64,000 nt of DNA from Malania oleifera (Eukaryota > Streptophyta > Magnoliopsida > Santalales > Ximeniaceae). Below are positions 45,684-56,880 of this stretch, in pieces. A program made the translations under genes and the position numbers. The first letter of the stretch is position 1. Each line of letters opens with the position of its first letter. The notes under the pieces are model-generated. The model did no database searches. It had not been told where the DNA came from and saw only the letters and a list, made by a program, of their open reading frames with translations. The stretch is taken from the NCBI RefSeq assembly GCF_029873635.1, contig NC_080418.1:151645748-151709747 (forward strand). Direction: 5' to 3'.

Positions 45684-48133
45684 ACTCCCATGTATACACA
45701 TATCTCTAAAAAATATTCAGTATTCACAACACCAGCATGTTTCACAACCATTCATAAAATCCATAAGCCTTAAAACATAAAACATAAAATATTTACATTT
45801 CCAAAAACATCATTAAAATGTTTATACCATTTTTCTTATATCTCCAAAAAATGCTATAAAACCTAAAACTCTCTAAACTCGATTTCGATGAGGTCCTGAA
45901 AAAGATGCATTTATATTTTAATGAAACACATCTCAGTAAGGGAATAAACAATATATTAAAATAGAGTGTGGCTAACATGAGTTTATATAACAACATAATA
46001 TTTAATATTTTAAAATCGTTAACATAATTTCTGAAATCATTCTCTGAACCTAATCAATCACATGCAAAAGATTTAACCCATGAGATTACCCAAGGATATG
46101 GGTGATTACTTACCCATACAAGTAGCACCCCTATGTTCTGATACATTTAATAACCTGAAGGTCACTACTGAAGTATATCAGAGCACTCGCCTTACTCAGT
46201 AAGCCCTCTAGTGTTAGATTGTTCTTGTACTCACATAGTTCAAACAAAGGTTTACTAGCGAAGGCCACAAGGATAGGGAAATCTACCCGCCCATACAAGT
46301 AGGTTCCCTCTGTCATGGTGCATTATGCAGCCTACTGCTACATTTGATATTACTAGCACACTCGCCTTTCTCAGCAAGCCCTCGGGCGAAGAGTATCCCT
46401 TGCCCCAGTTGTAACATATTCTATTAGTATAAATACTTCTAATATCATAATATATTATTCTTTTTGTCATTATTCAACCATTCGCATATATTCATATTCA
46501 TAACTTTAACATTTCATTTCATTTTACTTTAAGTGACTATTTTCCATTTACATCGTTCACATTTCACATTTCATTTCATTGTCATTTCATTCCATTTTCA
46601 TTTTATTCATTCGTACTACAATTGTTTTTTAGCCGTCATCAGTTAGTCCACATAAAAATGCGCTAAAATCTGCTAACACAGCTCATTTAGGCTGTCATCA
46701 ATTAGTCCACATAGAAATGCGCTAGAATATACTAACACGACTTTTTTCAGTTGTCTTACATTTATATGGTTGCATTAACATATACAAACAGTATAGTTCA
46801 TATCATATTTCATTCTCAATACATTACTTACTTAGCATGTATCTCATACATTTAACATATATTTGTACAAAACTTACATTTACTCATGCCACACAATTTA
46901 ACAATAAAATTCATACATATTCATTGTAAAATAAGTCAACTCACATTTAGCATTTAAATACTGAAAATGTAATTTCCATTTCTTACATAATTTTTTAGAA
47001 AATACCTTTCATTTTCATCAGTCAATTTTCACATATACATAGTTAAATAAGCGGGTCTAGGCTCAAAAAACATAATTTACATGGTTGGCATTTTAAAACC
47101 TATACCAAAACATATACATAAGTATAACATAATTCATTATCTTTTATTTCATAAAACCTAATTTAATATATAATTTTCCTTTACTTGGTTTTTTGAACTA
47201 CACCAACAAGGATCTCGAAAAGATACCTGCAACGCTCACCCGAGTCCTGAAATAAAAATTCTAGTTCCATTAAATCATTCATAATTAAAATACTATTTTA
47301 ATATTTCCTAGGCCCTTAAATTCCAAATAAATAATTATACCCTCAAATATAACCAATTTACTTATTTTTTCAAATCTCACTTTCACTTTAGAGTGGAGCC
47401 TAGGAAACCCAATTTGAAAATTTACTCACGCCAAAATGACGACAATCGCGACTAAGATCATGTGGTACCAGCCTGATAGTTGATTTAGTGGCAAAATTAA
47501 AGAGAAATTGAGAAATTAGGAAAAAGTTGCATTACCCCCGGAATGACGCCTACGCCGCTCCTATGACAAATCCACTCTAGTATAAATGTCGGTGGTGGAG
47601 TTAGAAATCCAGCGGCACCTTTTGTTTCCCGATCGGCCGAATATCCGCCGAGAAATTAAGGAGAGAAGGAGACGAGACGAGAGAGATGAAAAAAGGAGAG
47701 AGTGAGAGGTGCGGAGAAGTAGAGAGAGATAGAGAGAGAGAGGAGGAAATGCTCTTGCAAATAAGTTGCAATTGGATTTCAAATTGAAATCCAATTCATC
47801 CTATTACATTTATTGAATTCTTTATATTATTTTAATATTATACATATATATATATATCCATTATATCGTTTATTTTATTTACTTTAATTTTATAATGTTT
47901 AATTAATTAATTGATTAATAATTTTAATTAAAAATGTTGTTTTTTTTTACTTTATTATATATTATAATAATATTATATTATATACTTATATATATATATA
48001 TATATTTATCACCCATCCTTATACATTTAGGCATATATATATTTAACATTCACATAACTTAATTTAATTAATTCAATTAAATAATTAATTAAATAATTAA
48101 TTAATAATTAATTTTTTTTCCCGAGTTACTACA
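45684..48133 (-). mobile_element. LTR E, right segment
   Basis: Continues LTR E past element D, from ACTCCCATGTATACACATATC to CGAGTTACTACA (minus start TGTAGTAACTCG). Shares with B and L the ACTGAGATG-type block, the CATTTCATTTC block (46505-46610), paired GTTAGTCCACATARAAATGCG motifs (46645 and 46700) and a purine-rich GAGAGAGAT stretch (47665-47750). With the left segment it makes an LTR of about 2.63 kb, apparently solo. TSD is unclear (TATAT or CATAT against CGTAT). Confidence 0.82.
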
Positions 48134-48640
48134 CGTATACCCAAATGATGGGTGTCTTAATCGACGATGTAAAAGCCAAATCCGTTTCTCCTTGATGCCA
48201 TTCAAATGACGCATATGATGTGCTCGATGCACACTGAAATCATCCATGTAGTAATCCCCCCTCTTGGTACCACTCTCAATGATCTCCTTTGTGAGAATAT
48301 CCTAAATAAGACAAAAAGTTGGATAAATAAGCACAACACAATTTAAGTATGTTGTTATTTGGCTAACAGAGAGTAACTTACGAGATAGAGAGGGAACCAA
48401 TAAAGTGTTAGAAAACGTGAGAGAAGGTGACAAAGTCGCTGTGCCAACCCCGGTGACCGAAGAAATAACTCCATTGGCATTTGCAATGTTTGTGCGTCGT
48501 AGTGGAGAAGCGTGTGAGAAATCATTGAGATCGAATGTCATGTGATCGGTAGCCCAGGAGTCAAGTATCCAAATGTCACTATCAGCATTTCGACGAGAAT
48601 TAAATAAAACAGTACTCGATATGTTGAGGTTGCTTGTGTC
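48134..48640 (-). pseudogene. Copia protease and pre-integrase relic (first internal copy)
   Basis: The minus strand opens MDDTSNLNISSTVLFNSRR, then DIWILDSWATDHMTFD (about 48575-48525) and SNTLLVPSLSRKLLSVSQ (about 48410-48360). The protease motif DSGATDHM reads DSWATDHM, with the catalytic Asp kept but Gly replaced by Trp. Reading continues beyond E and D at 37577. A stop lies near 48303. Confidence 0.9.
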
Positions 48641-49453
48641 ATCCATTAATAAAACTTTATCATGAAAACAACTCCAAAATAGCAAAATCAACGCGTAAAC
48701 CACACAATACAAAATTTTCAAAAGCTAAAAAACACAACCAAAAATCAGGTAGCAAGTACAAATAAAACCGTTCCTGAATTTAAAGCTCTCTAAATGAGCA
48801 AAACTACAAACCTCCAGTCTGTAACAAATCAGCTCAAGATTCAATTAGGCATTCACCGAAATCCTCGTATGAATCCATGCCAAAACTGCAAGAAAAACAC
48901 TCAAAAAAAAAAAAAAAACATCGTGGGGTATGGCAAGAATGGCCACGAGCAGAAGATCTCTTCGCAATAGCAAACCCTACAGGTGTTACTAAAATGGCGA
49001 CAATTCAGGGGTTAAGCAAAAGGCTTGAACCACAGTCTAACCTAGAAAACCGTCTCGACCGATTTGGAGAAGACATCTTTTCCAAGTCAAATGGCCAATA
49101 ATGACACTAAAGGCATAATAGAAACCGGTAGCGGCGGAGAAAGCTCCAGCGAAGGCAGGGGTGAGGGCGATCTTGTGGCCTGTGATTGGCAAAGAGTTGA
49201 GATCGCCGAAGTGTTTAAAGATCAGACGCGTGGTTCATGATTTCGGTGCCGTTGAGGCAAATTGGGACGAAGATTGAGAGTTTCACTAGTGGAGACGAAG
49301 ATGAAGAGGGATTCGAGAGTTTAGATCTCTCAGGCGACTCTAGATTCGAGAAGTTTGCTCAGGAGGTGTCGCGTCTCGCTCCGACAAGAGGGGATGTAGA
49401 CGGCCATCGGTGAGCAATTGTAGGGGTAGGGTTTATGTTTGGCTCTGATACCA
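48641..49453 (-). other. Copia PBS and non-Gag leader (first copy)
   Basis: The PBS TGGTATCAGAGCC is intact at 49441-49453 (minus strand). The following 800 bases should contain gag, but none of the usual copia capsid or zinc-knuckle signatures is seen. Instead there is CT-rich and GC-rich sequence, a hydrophobic short reading (ALTPAFAGAFSAATGFYYAF, about 49170-49110), and a T-rich tract followed by CTTGCAG (about 48920-48885) that looks like a 3' splice site. It resembles a piece of a cellular gene's 5' region. Same content in 23249-24016. Confidence 0.6.
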
Positions 49454-50496
49454 TGTTAAAACAAGAAGGAAATAAACGCGACAATTACGTTGTTCGGCTG
49501 ATTCCAACCTACATCCACAGGAAAGGTCTCTTTTTTTTTTTTTTTACCTTAGAAATATTACAAGTATAAATAGAGATATTTTTCTCTCTATTTTTGGTAA
49601 TTTACAAAGTTTAAGGCTAGGATTATGGCTGAGATTCTCTAATCCTTGATTGAAGGGATTTGTATTTATAATCTCCCTAATTTACAACTCACGCTAACAA
49701 ATGGTTTCGGGATTCAATAGGCGCTTCTTTAGAGGCAACAATTGATAATTCAAAATTCTTAAATTCAAAGGGTTCTTTCTAAGCCAGACTTGCTGCGGTA
49801 TCCTCAAAGGAAGAATATAAGAGAATTCTCAAAGAATCTTTATCTTCATTCAAAAGTGATGACAATACTAATCCAAAATCAAGATCTCTCCAAACATAGT
49901 GTCAATTCATTTCTTAAGTATTTGTAGTGCAATAAATACAAATATATTTTTTTATTTAAAAATATTATTTAATTCATGTCTTTCATTTATGCTATTTTTG
50001 GCTATATTTTATATTACTAAAAAAAAAGTTATGTCATGCTAGATATGAATTTGAATTTTATTATTTAACTATAGTTTTGTGATATTAAAGTAATTTTAGT
50101 TTATGAGCTATAATACAAAAGGATTGTAGTTTATTTAATATATGATATTGATATTTATGTTATGAATATAATGAACTAAAATATTTCTAATATGAACTAT
50201 AAAGAAAAAAAATACATATTAAGGTTAATTTGATTGTTTTTTTTAAAGGATTAGACTAAGGATTGAGATGAATTTGACAGAACTTATACTATTAATTATA
50301 TATTTCACCCATAACTAATTATTGTATATTAATATTGCGTTTATTAATGTTCATGTTATCTTCATTTTTGTTATAATTGTATAGTTAGATTATTGTGAAT
50401 ATTCTCCTCCAAGAAACATAATCTCTTATTTTTGATTACTAATCTCAAACCCAAACTTTAAAATATAAAAAGAATGAAAATCATATTATTTATTTT
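49454..50496 (-). mobile_element. Copia LTR (outer 5' LTR)
   Basis: About 1.04 kb, homologous to 24017-25088. The left end TGTTAAAACAAG is clear; the right end is placed where the two copies stop matching (after TCATATTATTTATT) and may be off by a few bases because the expected CA is not visible. Confidence 0.82.
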
Positions 50497-50909
50497 GTTA
50501 AATATTTACTTTTACTTGTTTGCAAATAGTCATTAACAAAACTATACAACTTCATTGAGAGCAAACTTTGTCCTTCATACCATAAATGTTTTAGATTAAT
50601 ATTTTAGTAGACATTGCTGATTTTATATATTTATACAAATAGATTGAGTGAAAAGTATACAATGGATCAAGTTATTCAATTTATATTTATTGTTTAAAAT
50701 TGTTTCAGAAAGTAAAATTAACATTGTTAAGTAATTTAATTATATTACTTTTAATCCTTAAAATAAAAATAAAAAAAATATTTTTTATTTTATAAGTCTC
50801 GCTCTAAATGTGGGTTATTATCTAGCAATTCATTATAATTCAACAAGTGTAAATATAATTTAATTTATAATTCTTTTTGTCAAAATAAATACAAATTTTT
50901 AAAAATAGC
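50497..50909. other. AT-rich spacer right of the nested block
   Basis: About 400 bases of AT-rich sequence without ORF, repeat or recognised element; probable pre-insertion flank of the copia array. Confidence 0.5.
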
Positions 50910-50942
50910 ACGTGCCGATGGCTAGAAAGACAGGGTATGTAT

Positions 50943-50989
<47 letters not shown>

Positions 50990-51258
50990 GAGGAGGAAGA
51001 AAGAAGGGTGGAGGAGAAGTTGTGACGACTTTGGTTTCCCCGGTTCCCCAGTCGCGGAAGAAGAAGGGAGAAGAATTCCCCAGACCCCCCTGCGGCGGTC
51101 GCAGCCCATGAAACCGTTGCTCCAAGTAAGACGAGTACAAGACCCTTGTCTTCTTCTGAATTTCACTACATCTGTCGACAGCCAAGAGCCCTAGAGATTA
51201 CCTTCATTTGAAAGCCGAGTGCCCTAAGTTTTCAATCAGAGAGCGAGGGAGGTAAGAC
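50910..51258 (+). other. Possible 5'-UTR-like exon with G-box and splice donor
   Basis: GCACGTGC (G-box core) at 50909-50916 precedes a (GA)n run (50944-50986) and GC-richer sequence, ending at GAGGGAGGTAAGACG (about 51244-51258), a good 5' splice-site consensus. No coding exon was recognised downstream before the LINE fragment at 51814. It could be the truncated first exon of a host gene or of another element; no product is claimed. Confidence 0.3.
50944..50986. repeat. (GA)n microsatellite
   Basis: About 40 bases of uninterrupted GA dinucleotides followed by GGA-type trinucleotides. Confidence 0.92.
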
Positions 51259-51813
51259 GATTCTCTCCTCTTTGCTTACCGAAAATTTTACTTACGGAAA
51301 AACGTTTTTTTTGAAAAATGGCTCCTGGAATATCTTTGAAAATTTTTCCATAGGCTGCTTCTTATTTTGCATTGTAAGTATCATAATTTTTTTATTATTT
51401 TATTTCCATCTATTATTCTAACTATTTTAGTTAAATTTGTTAATTGTTATGCTTATTTGGTTGTGTTGATTATTTGATATACTATCTTGAGATTTATGTG
51501 TTTAGTTGTTTATTTAAAATGCTGTATATTTATTGACTCTTGCTGCATAACAGCAGTAAGGGAGCTGTCCAGAGGAGACATAGGGCTTTAAATAGGGGAG
51601 AGATGAGGGGAAGAAGAGGAAGAAGGAAGAAAAAGAAGGAGAGATGAGGAGGAGGAGGGTGATGTTACAATCATACTAGGTTTGGGAAAAAATCACCAAT
51701 AATTGATCCTTACATAGTTTTCACATGCTATTTATAAGAAATCCTGAATTACAAAAAAACAATATTATAAATAGCCCAGAAGAATAGCATAAGGATACTA
51801 GAAATTACGAATA

Positions 51814-52335
51814 ACAATAGCAACAACAACAAAACCAAACCTTAAGTCCCACTAGGTGGGGTCGGTTATATGAATCCTTTTCCGCCAATTTATGCAATCA
51901 TGGACCATTTCTTTTGACAAATTCAGGGCTATTAAATCCTTACTCACTATCTCATTCCAAGTTATTTTAGGTCTACCCCTATTCTACAGCGTCCCACACT
52001 AACTCACTCACTCTTCCTCATTGGCGCACTATGTGACCTACGTTGCAAGTGTCCAAACCATTTGAGTCGTCCCTCCCTTATTTTATCTACTATAGGAGCC
52101 ACACCTAACTTACCGCAAATATGTTCATTCTTTAATTTATCTTTTAAGTGTTATACCACTCTTCCATCTAAACATTCTCATTTCGACAACTTTTATTTTT
52201 TGGATATTCTGTTTCTTCGTTGCCCAACATTCTGATCCATATAACATAGCTGGTCTTATAGCCGTCCTAGAAATTACCAATAAACTTGTAAATGATACAT
52301 CTTTACGCACAAACCCCCAAATACACATAAATCAA
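51814..52335 (-). mobile_element. LINE fragment, RT C-terminal part and 3' end
   Basis: The minus strand encodes RPAMLYGSECWATKKQNIQK and VVEMRMFRWKSGIT (about 52255-52145), a signature of the C-terminal part of a very common plant LINE reverse transcriptase, and then ends with CCCCACCTAGTGGGACTTAAGG and a TTGTTGTTGTTG tail (51814-51830). It is 5'-truncated as usual for LINEs, with stops. Nothing recognisable of the element lies upstream of 52335. Confidence 0.85.
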
Positions 52336-52682
52336 CTACAAATTAAACTAAACACTCGTAATGACTTCCAATTAACTAAACACATTTGGGTTTGAGACCC
52401 AATGATCCCTTGATCCTATTCTTTCAAAATTGTTCTCCCAATTAGGTTGAAGTTATCCATCTAATTACCCACTTGTCGTCCCACATGAATTAGCCCCTGT
52501 TTGGCACATCTTAAAAAATAAGTACTTATTATGAAAAGTACTTTAGTACTTGTATCAATAAGTAGTGTTTGATTTACACTTAAATAAGTACTTATTTAAA
52601 AAAAACCTTTTTCAAACTATTTTTCAATGAGGACCATCCACATATTTTAGGCATAGGTTAAGAAGGTTTAGGAAATATTGTC

Positions 52683-52990
52683 TGTGTAAGGACCTCCTTG
52701 TATTATTTTACTGACTTCCTTCAATATTTTGTAATTATGTGTTTAATTGGTTATTTTTGTAAAATATGTGTTTGTAGTAGTAGTGGGTTAAGTGTTGGAT
52801 ATGCAAGTTGATGCGCAATTATTTTAATTTCCCTCTTTGTCTATATCTCTCTTTTGTATGCTCTCTTCTTCTTCGTTCTTCTCCTTCTTCCTCCTTATTT
52901 TTCTAGTTTTCCCCCTAATTCTCTTAATTTTCTCTCTGTATCTAAATTCTATTACTTGTCCTACATCAATTTGGTATCAGAGCAAACCAC
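52683..52990 (+). mobile_element. Short copia LTR remnant with primer binding site
   Basis: TTTGGTATCAGAGC at 52970-52983 is a perfect tRNA-Met PBS. It is preceded by a possible LTR of about 286 bases, from TGTGTAAGGACCTCC (52683) to CCTACATCA (52968), with TTCTTCTTCC-rich sequence as in small plant copia LTRs. The following 300 bases show no recognisable gag. Probably a truncated copia element. Confidence 0.45.
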
Positions 52991-53330
52991 ATCAAAATTG
53001 CCAAGAATTGAACCACTGTTCATTTGTAACTTCTCAAATAATTACGGTTGTGCCCTTGGAAGTTGAGCATCCGTTTCTAGCATCATTTTACAACACCCTG
53101 CACACCGTTGAAGATAGAACCTCCTGAAACCCTGTACGAGCCAATTTTATTGCTATCCGACCACTGGTGAACCCCCACGAAGTTGGCTAAACTCTTCCTA
53201 GCTAATGGCTCTTGCTTTTCTCCTCACACTCGCCACCCTGACTAGAACCCCACTCCTCAATCTACCACCTATCGAAGCAGCATATCGGAGGCTTGCATGA
53301 CTCACGCGCCTGAAAAATATAGTGGTTAGT

Positions 53331-55139
53331 TTTTTATTATTATTTTAAAAAAAATTTGTGGATACTTTTATTTTAATTTTATTTTAATTCATATTATCAC
53401 TTTATTTTAGTTTTAATTAAAAGGTGTATATAGAATGAATGATTTAATCCAAGAAACTATTTTTGGATATTAAAATTTTTTGGCATGAGGTTGGCAAAAC
53501 AATTGAAAACAAAATGAAAGCAGAAAATAAAAACCAGCAACCATACCAAACATGCCCTAAAATAATAAATAGATATTAATTAGTAATAATGTATTTAAAT
53601 TAAATCACATGTCAATAAAATATTAAAAAATTTAAAATATTTATATAGATATTTAAATTGAAGTCCAAATAAAGATGGTTGTTATATATTAATATTAAAT
53701 AAATTAACTTTAATATATTTAAATTCTATATTTTTTTGGACAATAATGATAAATAAAATATACTAAAAGTATTCGTTCAATTTTTATATAAACATATATT
53801 AGTTATCTATAATCTATGATTTTAAAATATTAAATTTATTGTTGGGTTCACACTAAAAACCTTAAGACCTTTATTTTACTGTTAGAAATAGATAAAATAA
53901 AATGTTTGAACTTCATACAATTTTGTTTTTAAAATATATTGAAGGTCCTTGTATACATTTTACCGTTAAATATTTCAAACTCTTCGTAATTCATATAAAT
54001 TACTATTTTCAATAGTAACTTAAGATAAACCTGTTAAATTTACATAAATTATTTTTAAATTTATATTTAATTTTAGAATAAGAATTTATTTGCATATAAT
54101 ATTATTATATATTTGTTATGTATTTAAATTCTTTATAATTTATATGTTGATTTTAGAATATGTATTTTTAACTTGTGTAAGCATGGGATCTGTGTTAGTG
54201 ATAACAAATAACTACTGTCACATGGCTTATAATTCTTGTACGCACAAAACACATGATTACTAGAAATTGAAAAGTATACACATTATGTGTGTCCATGACC
54301 CGTTCAAAAATAGAAAAGGTGATTTCAATTGCAATGTTAATTTAAAATAATATGAAAACATAATAAATGCTTTTTCATAATAGATGTCACAATATTATGT
54401 TTTAATATTCTGGAACAAATATAAAGCACAGGTCCATATACATGAAGACCGCTGAAGTTTATATATATTAAAAACTACTGTTCCAAATTTAAATGAGTAT
54501 ATTAATACAACAATAACTTATCAAATGTGATATCAGTGTGAGGCCTAAATAATAACACAGTAAATCAGCTATACTGACCAAATTATGAATGTTCTAGAGG
54601 AAAAGCAAAAAATGTTTTGACTCAGCTTTCATTGTAAACTTTAAAAAAATGTGTAATTTGGTCAAATAAGAAGGAAAAAACATTGAAGTTGCCGAATCCT
54701 TGTCCTCATTGACTTCAAATCTGTTTGCCTCTCTCAAACCTAGAGGATTGAATCAAATTCTAACTTTGATTGACCTAAACTTAAAGGATAAACATGTTTA
54801 ACCAAACGTTTTAAATTGTCCGCATATAAATAAAAATTGAGTATATGTAGATTGATTAATTGATTCACATCAAAATCTCAAACCTGGTCAAGTTAAGAAA
54901 TACCCAATTCAAGAAATTTAGAGGTCCCTTTAAAATGTCATGTTCGAATCTTGTGGGTTCCAACATATCATTTGACACCTTAATATTTAAGTTAAAAAAG
55001 ATAGGGAGATGGACACTTTATTGCAGTGTTCAAAAGATCTCGATGTTTCAAAAAAAAAAAAATGTTATTAGATACTGGATAATGGTTGGGGTGGTTGTGT
55101 GCCTTCACTGACAGTGCACAGAAGAAGTGCCCACAATGG
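53331..55139. other. AT-rich intergenic sequence
   Basis: About 1.8 kb with only short ORFs, none with recognisable motifs; low-complexity A/T tracts dominate. I see no gene or defined repeat. Confidence 0.6.
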
Positions 55140-56264
55140 GCTGGAAAAGAAAGAAAGAATGAAAAAGATTACAGATTAATGCAGTGTACCAAAGGTCGAT
55201 GTCAAACTTTACCTGCATTCCCCCGATTCTTTTAATCTTATCCTTCTTCTGAAACTACTAAGAACTTCTTGGCATCTCTGCTGTGAGCTTCTCATCGCCG
55301 AAGCTGCTCCTCCTCAAGGGCAGGGGCCTAACAGGTTTGATTTATTGTCTTTTTCCCTCTGTATTGAGTTTTATCAGGTGCAAAATTGTGTACCGCTTTG
55401 GGTGATGTTAGGATTTGAGAAAAGTTGCAAAAAATTACTACAGAAGCTGAACTCTGGGATTCTAGATTGTTCTCCTTTCCTATGTTGTTATTGTTGTTGT
55501 AGAACTCTGTTCTGTGCGAATGCTCTTTTGCAATGTCATTTTAAGATTTGAGGATTTTACACTCCTTTTCCTCATGATCCTTGGTGTTCTTTTGTCGCTT
55601 TAGTTTCTTTTTTCTCTGTTAATCGAGTCTTCAGTTGTTCTATCTCTCAGATCAAAGACTTTGAGGCTCTCTCTTTATCTCTCTCTGCTTTCCTCCCTCC
55701 CTCCCTCTCTATCTCCTTCTCTGATCAAAGAGGCTGTGTTGCATCTTTCTGCATCTCAGAGCAAGTCAGTGTTTTCTAGTGTTTTGACATTTCAAAAATA
55801 TTTTAATCTTTTAAAAATTATTATTGATCTGGTCAGAGTTGTCAAAATTTTGGTTCTTTAGGCCTCTCTTTGCTTAAGTCTTGCTGAATATGAGTTGTTT
55901 TTGATGGTGCAGCGTGATTGGTTTTACTATATGCTATGAGGGAAAGCTTGTTTGTTATGTGAACTTGAGGACTCATGTTGATTCATTTTGGAGTAATTTA
56001 AAGACCTTAATGATATTTTTATAATTGATTTGGTTGTGTCACTGTTGTTGTAATGACTGCAATTATTGGCTAGCAAAATTTCCGAAGCTTTACTGCTATC
56101 TCAGATATGTTTCTGTTCTGCTTTTGTTTTTTTTTTTTTTGGGGGGGGGGGGGGGTGATGATGTATTAGTTAGTGAATAATGTATTAAAATTAGGCATAT
56201 ACATCTTAACTTGGGTTTAATACTTATTCCTTATTTCCAAAATTTCCCCTCATTTATGCATCTT
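55140..56264. other. Unassigned, possibly 5'-UTR and intron-like sequence
   Basis: GC content rises at 55200-55335 (CTCATCGCCGAAGCTGCTCC, CCTCAAGGGCAGGGGCC), then T-rich, intron-like sequence follows. There is a CT-rich stretch at 55660-55720 and a T14G15 tract at 56127-56155. The ORFs at 55345 and 55661 are short and have no recognised domain. No product can be assigned. Confidence 0.3.
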
Positions 56265-56434
56265 ACTTGGTCCCCACAGGATTTGTGATGGTGATGCTCT
56301 CAATCTTAAGAGAGAGAATACTTGCATGTTCAGACATGATAATGGAAAAATAACTTTATGAATAGCTAAGTCCAAGGTTACCTCCTTGGTGACAGTTTCT
56401 GGCATAAAAAATACTTGCAGGAATTTTGAAAAAA
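56265..56434 (+). pseudogene. Gypsy pol relic, linker before RT (left part)
   Basis: With stops ignored, the plus strand gives ERENTCMFRHDNGKITL and KSKVTSLVTVSGIKN, resembling the segment after the protease of Reina/CRM-type gypsy elements (NTYSF..DGKKITL). It connects with the RT relic at 57886 once the repeats and inverted-repeat element between them are removed. Confidence 0.5.
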
Positions 56435-56880
56435 GAGGGCGAACTGTCAATGTCCATATTAGCTTTGGCATCAAATGGGGAGTTAAGTTTGCCCTTGGAT
56501 CATAGTAGTTAAATGCACGCCTAAGCGCGAGGCACATAGTGCAATGGGGCTCGCATCTCAAAGGGGTCAAAGTGAGGTGAAAAAGAGGGTGACTGTCAAG
56601 GTCTATGGTAGCTTTGGCATCAAATGGGGAGTTAAGTTTGCCTTTGGATCATAGTAGTCAAAGGCATGCCTAAGCATAAGGCACATAGTGCAATGGAGCT
56701 TGCATCTTAAAGGGGTCAAGATGAGGTGAAAAAGAGGGTGAACTGCCAAGGTCTATGTTAGCTTTGGCGTTAAATGGGGAGTTAAGTTTGCCTTTGGATC
56801 ATAGTGGTCAAAGGCATGCATCAAGCACGAGGCACATAGTGTGATGGGGCTTGCGTTTCAAAGGGGTCAAGGTGAGGTGC
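56435..56880. repeat. Tandem triplication (~150-base unit) at an inverted-repeat element's left end
   Basis: Three copies start with GAGGG at 56435, 56585 and 56734 (periods 150 and 149). Each unit has about 70 bases of gypsy-like sequence (GTCAAGGTCTATG, AAATGGGGAGTTAAG) followed by about 80 bases beginning CATAGTAGTCAAAGGCATGCC, which is the left terminus of the element at 56798-57885. The third copy runs on into that element. Confidence 0.88.

Noticed and set aside
50840..51194. ORFs with SLSLSL or RERERE runs
   Set aside because: The repeats come from the (GA)n run; no domain outside it.
52490..53562. Possible hAT-like element with ends TAGCCCCTGTTTGG and CCAAACATGCCCTA
   Set aside because: The inverted ends match imperfectly, no 8-base target duplication was found, and the interval contains an apparent copia PBS, so the pairing may be chance.
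54860..55111. 83-codon ORF in AT-rich intergenic DNA
   Set aside because: No recognisable motif, and a length expected by chance in a region this size.
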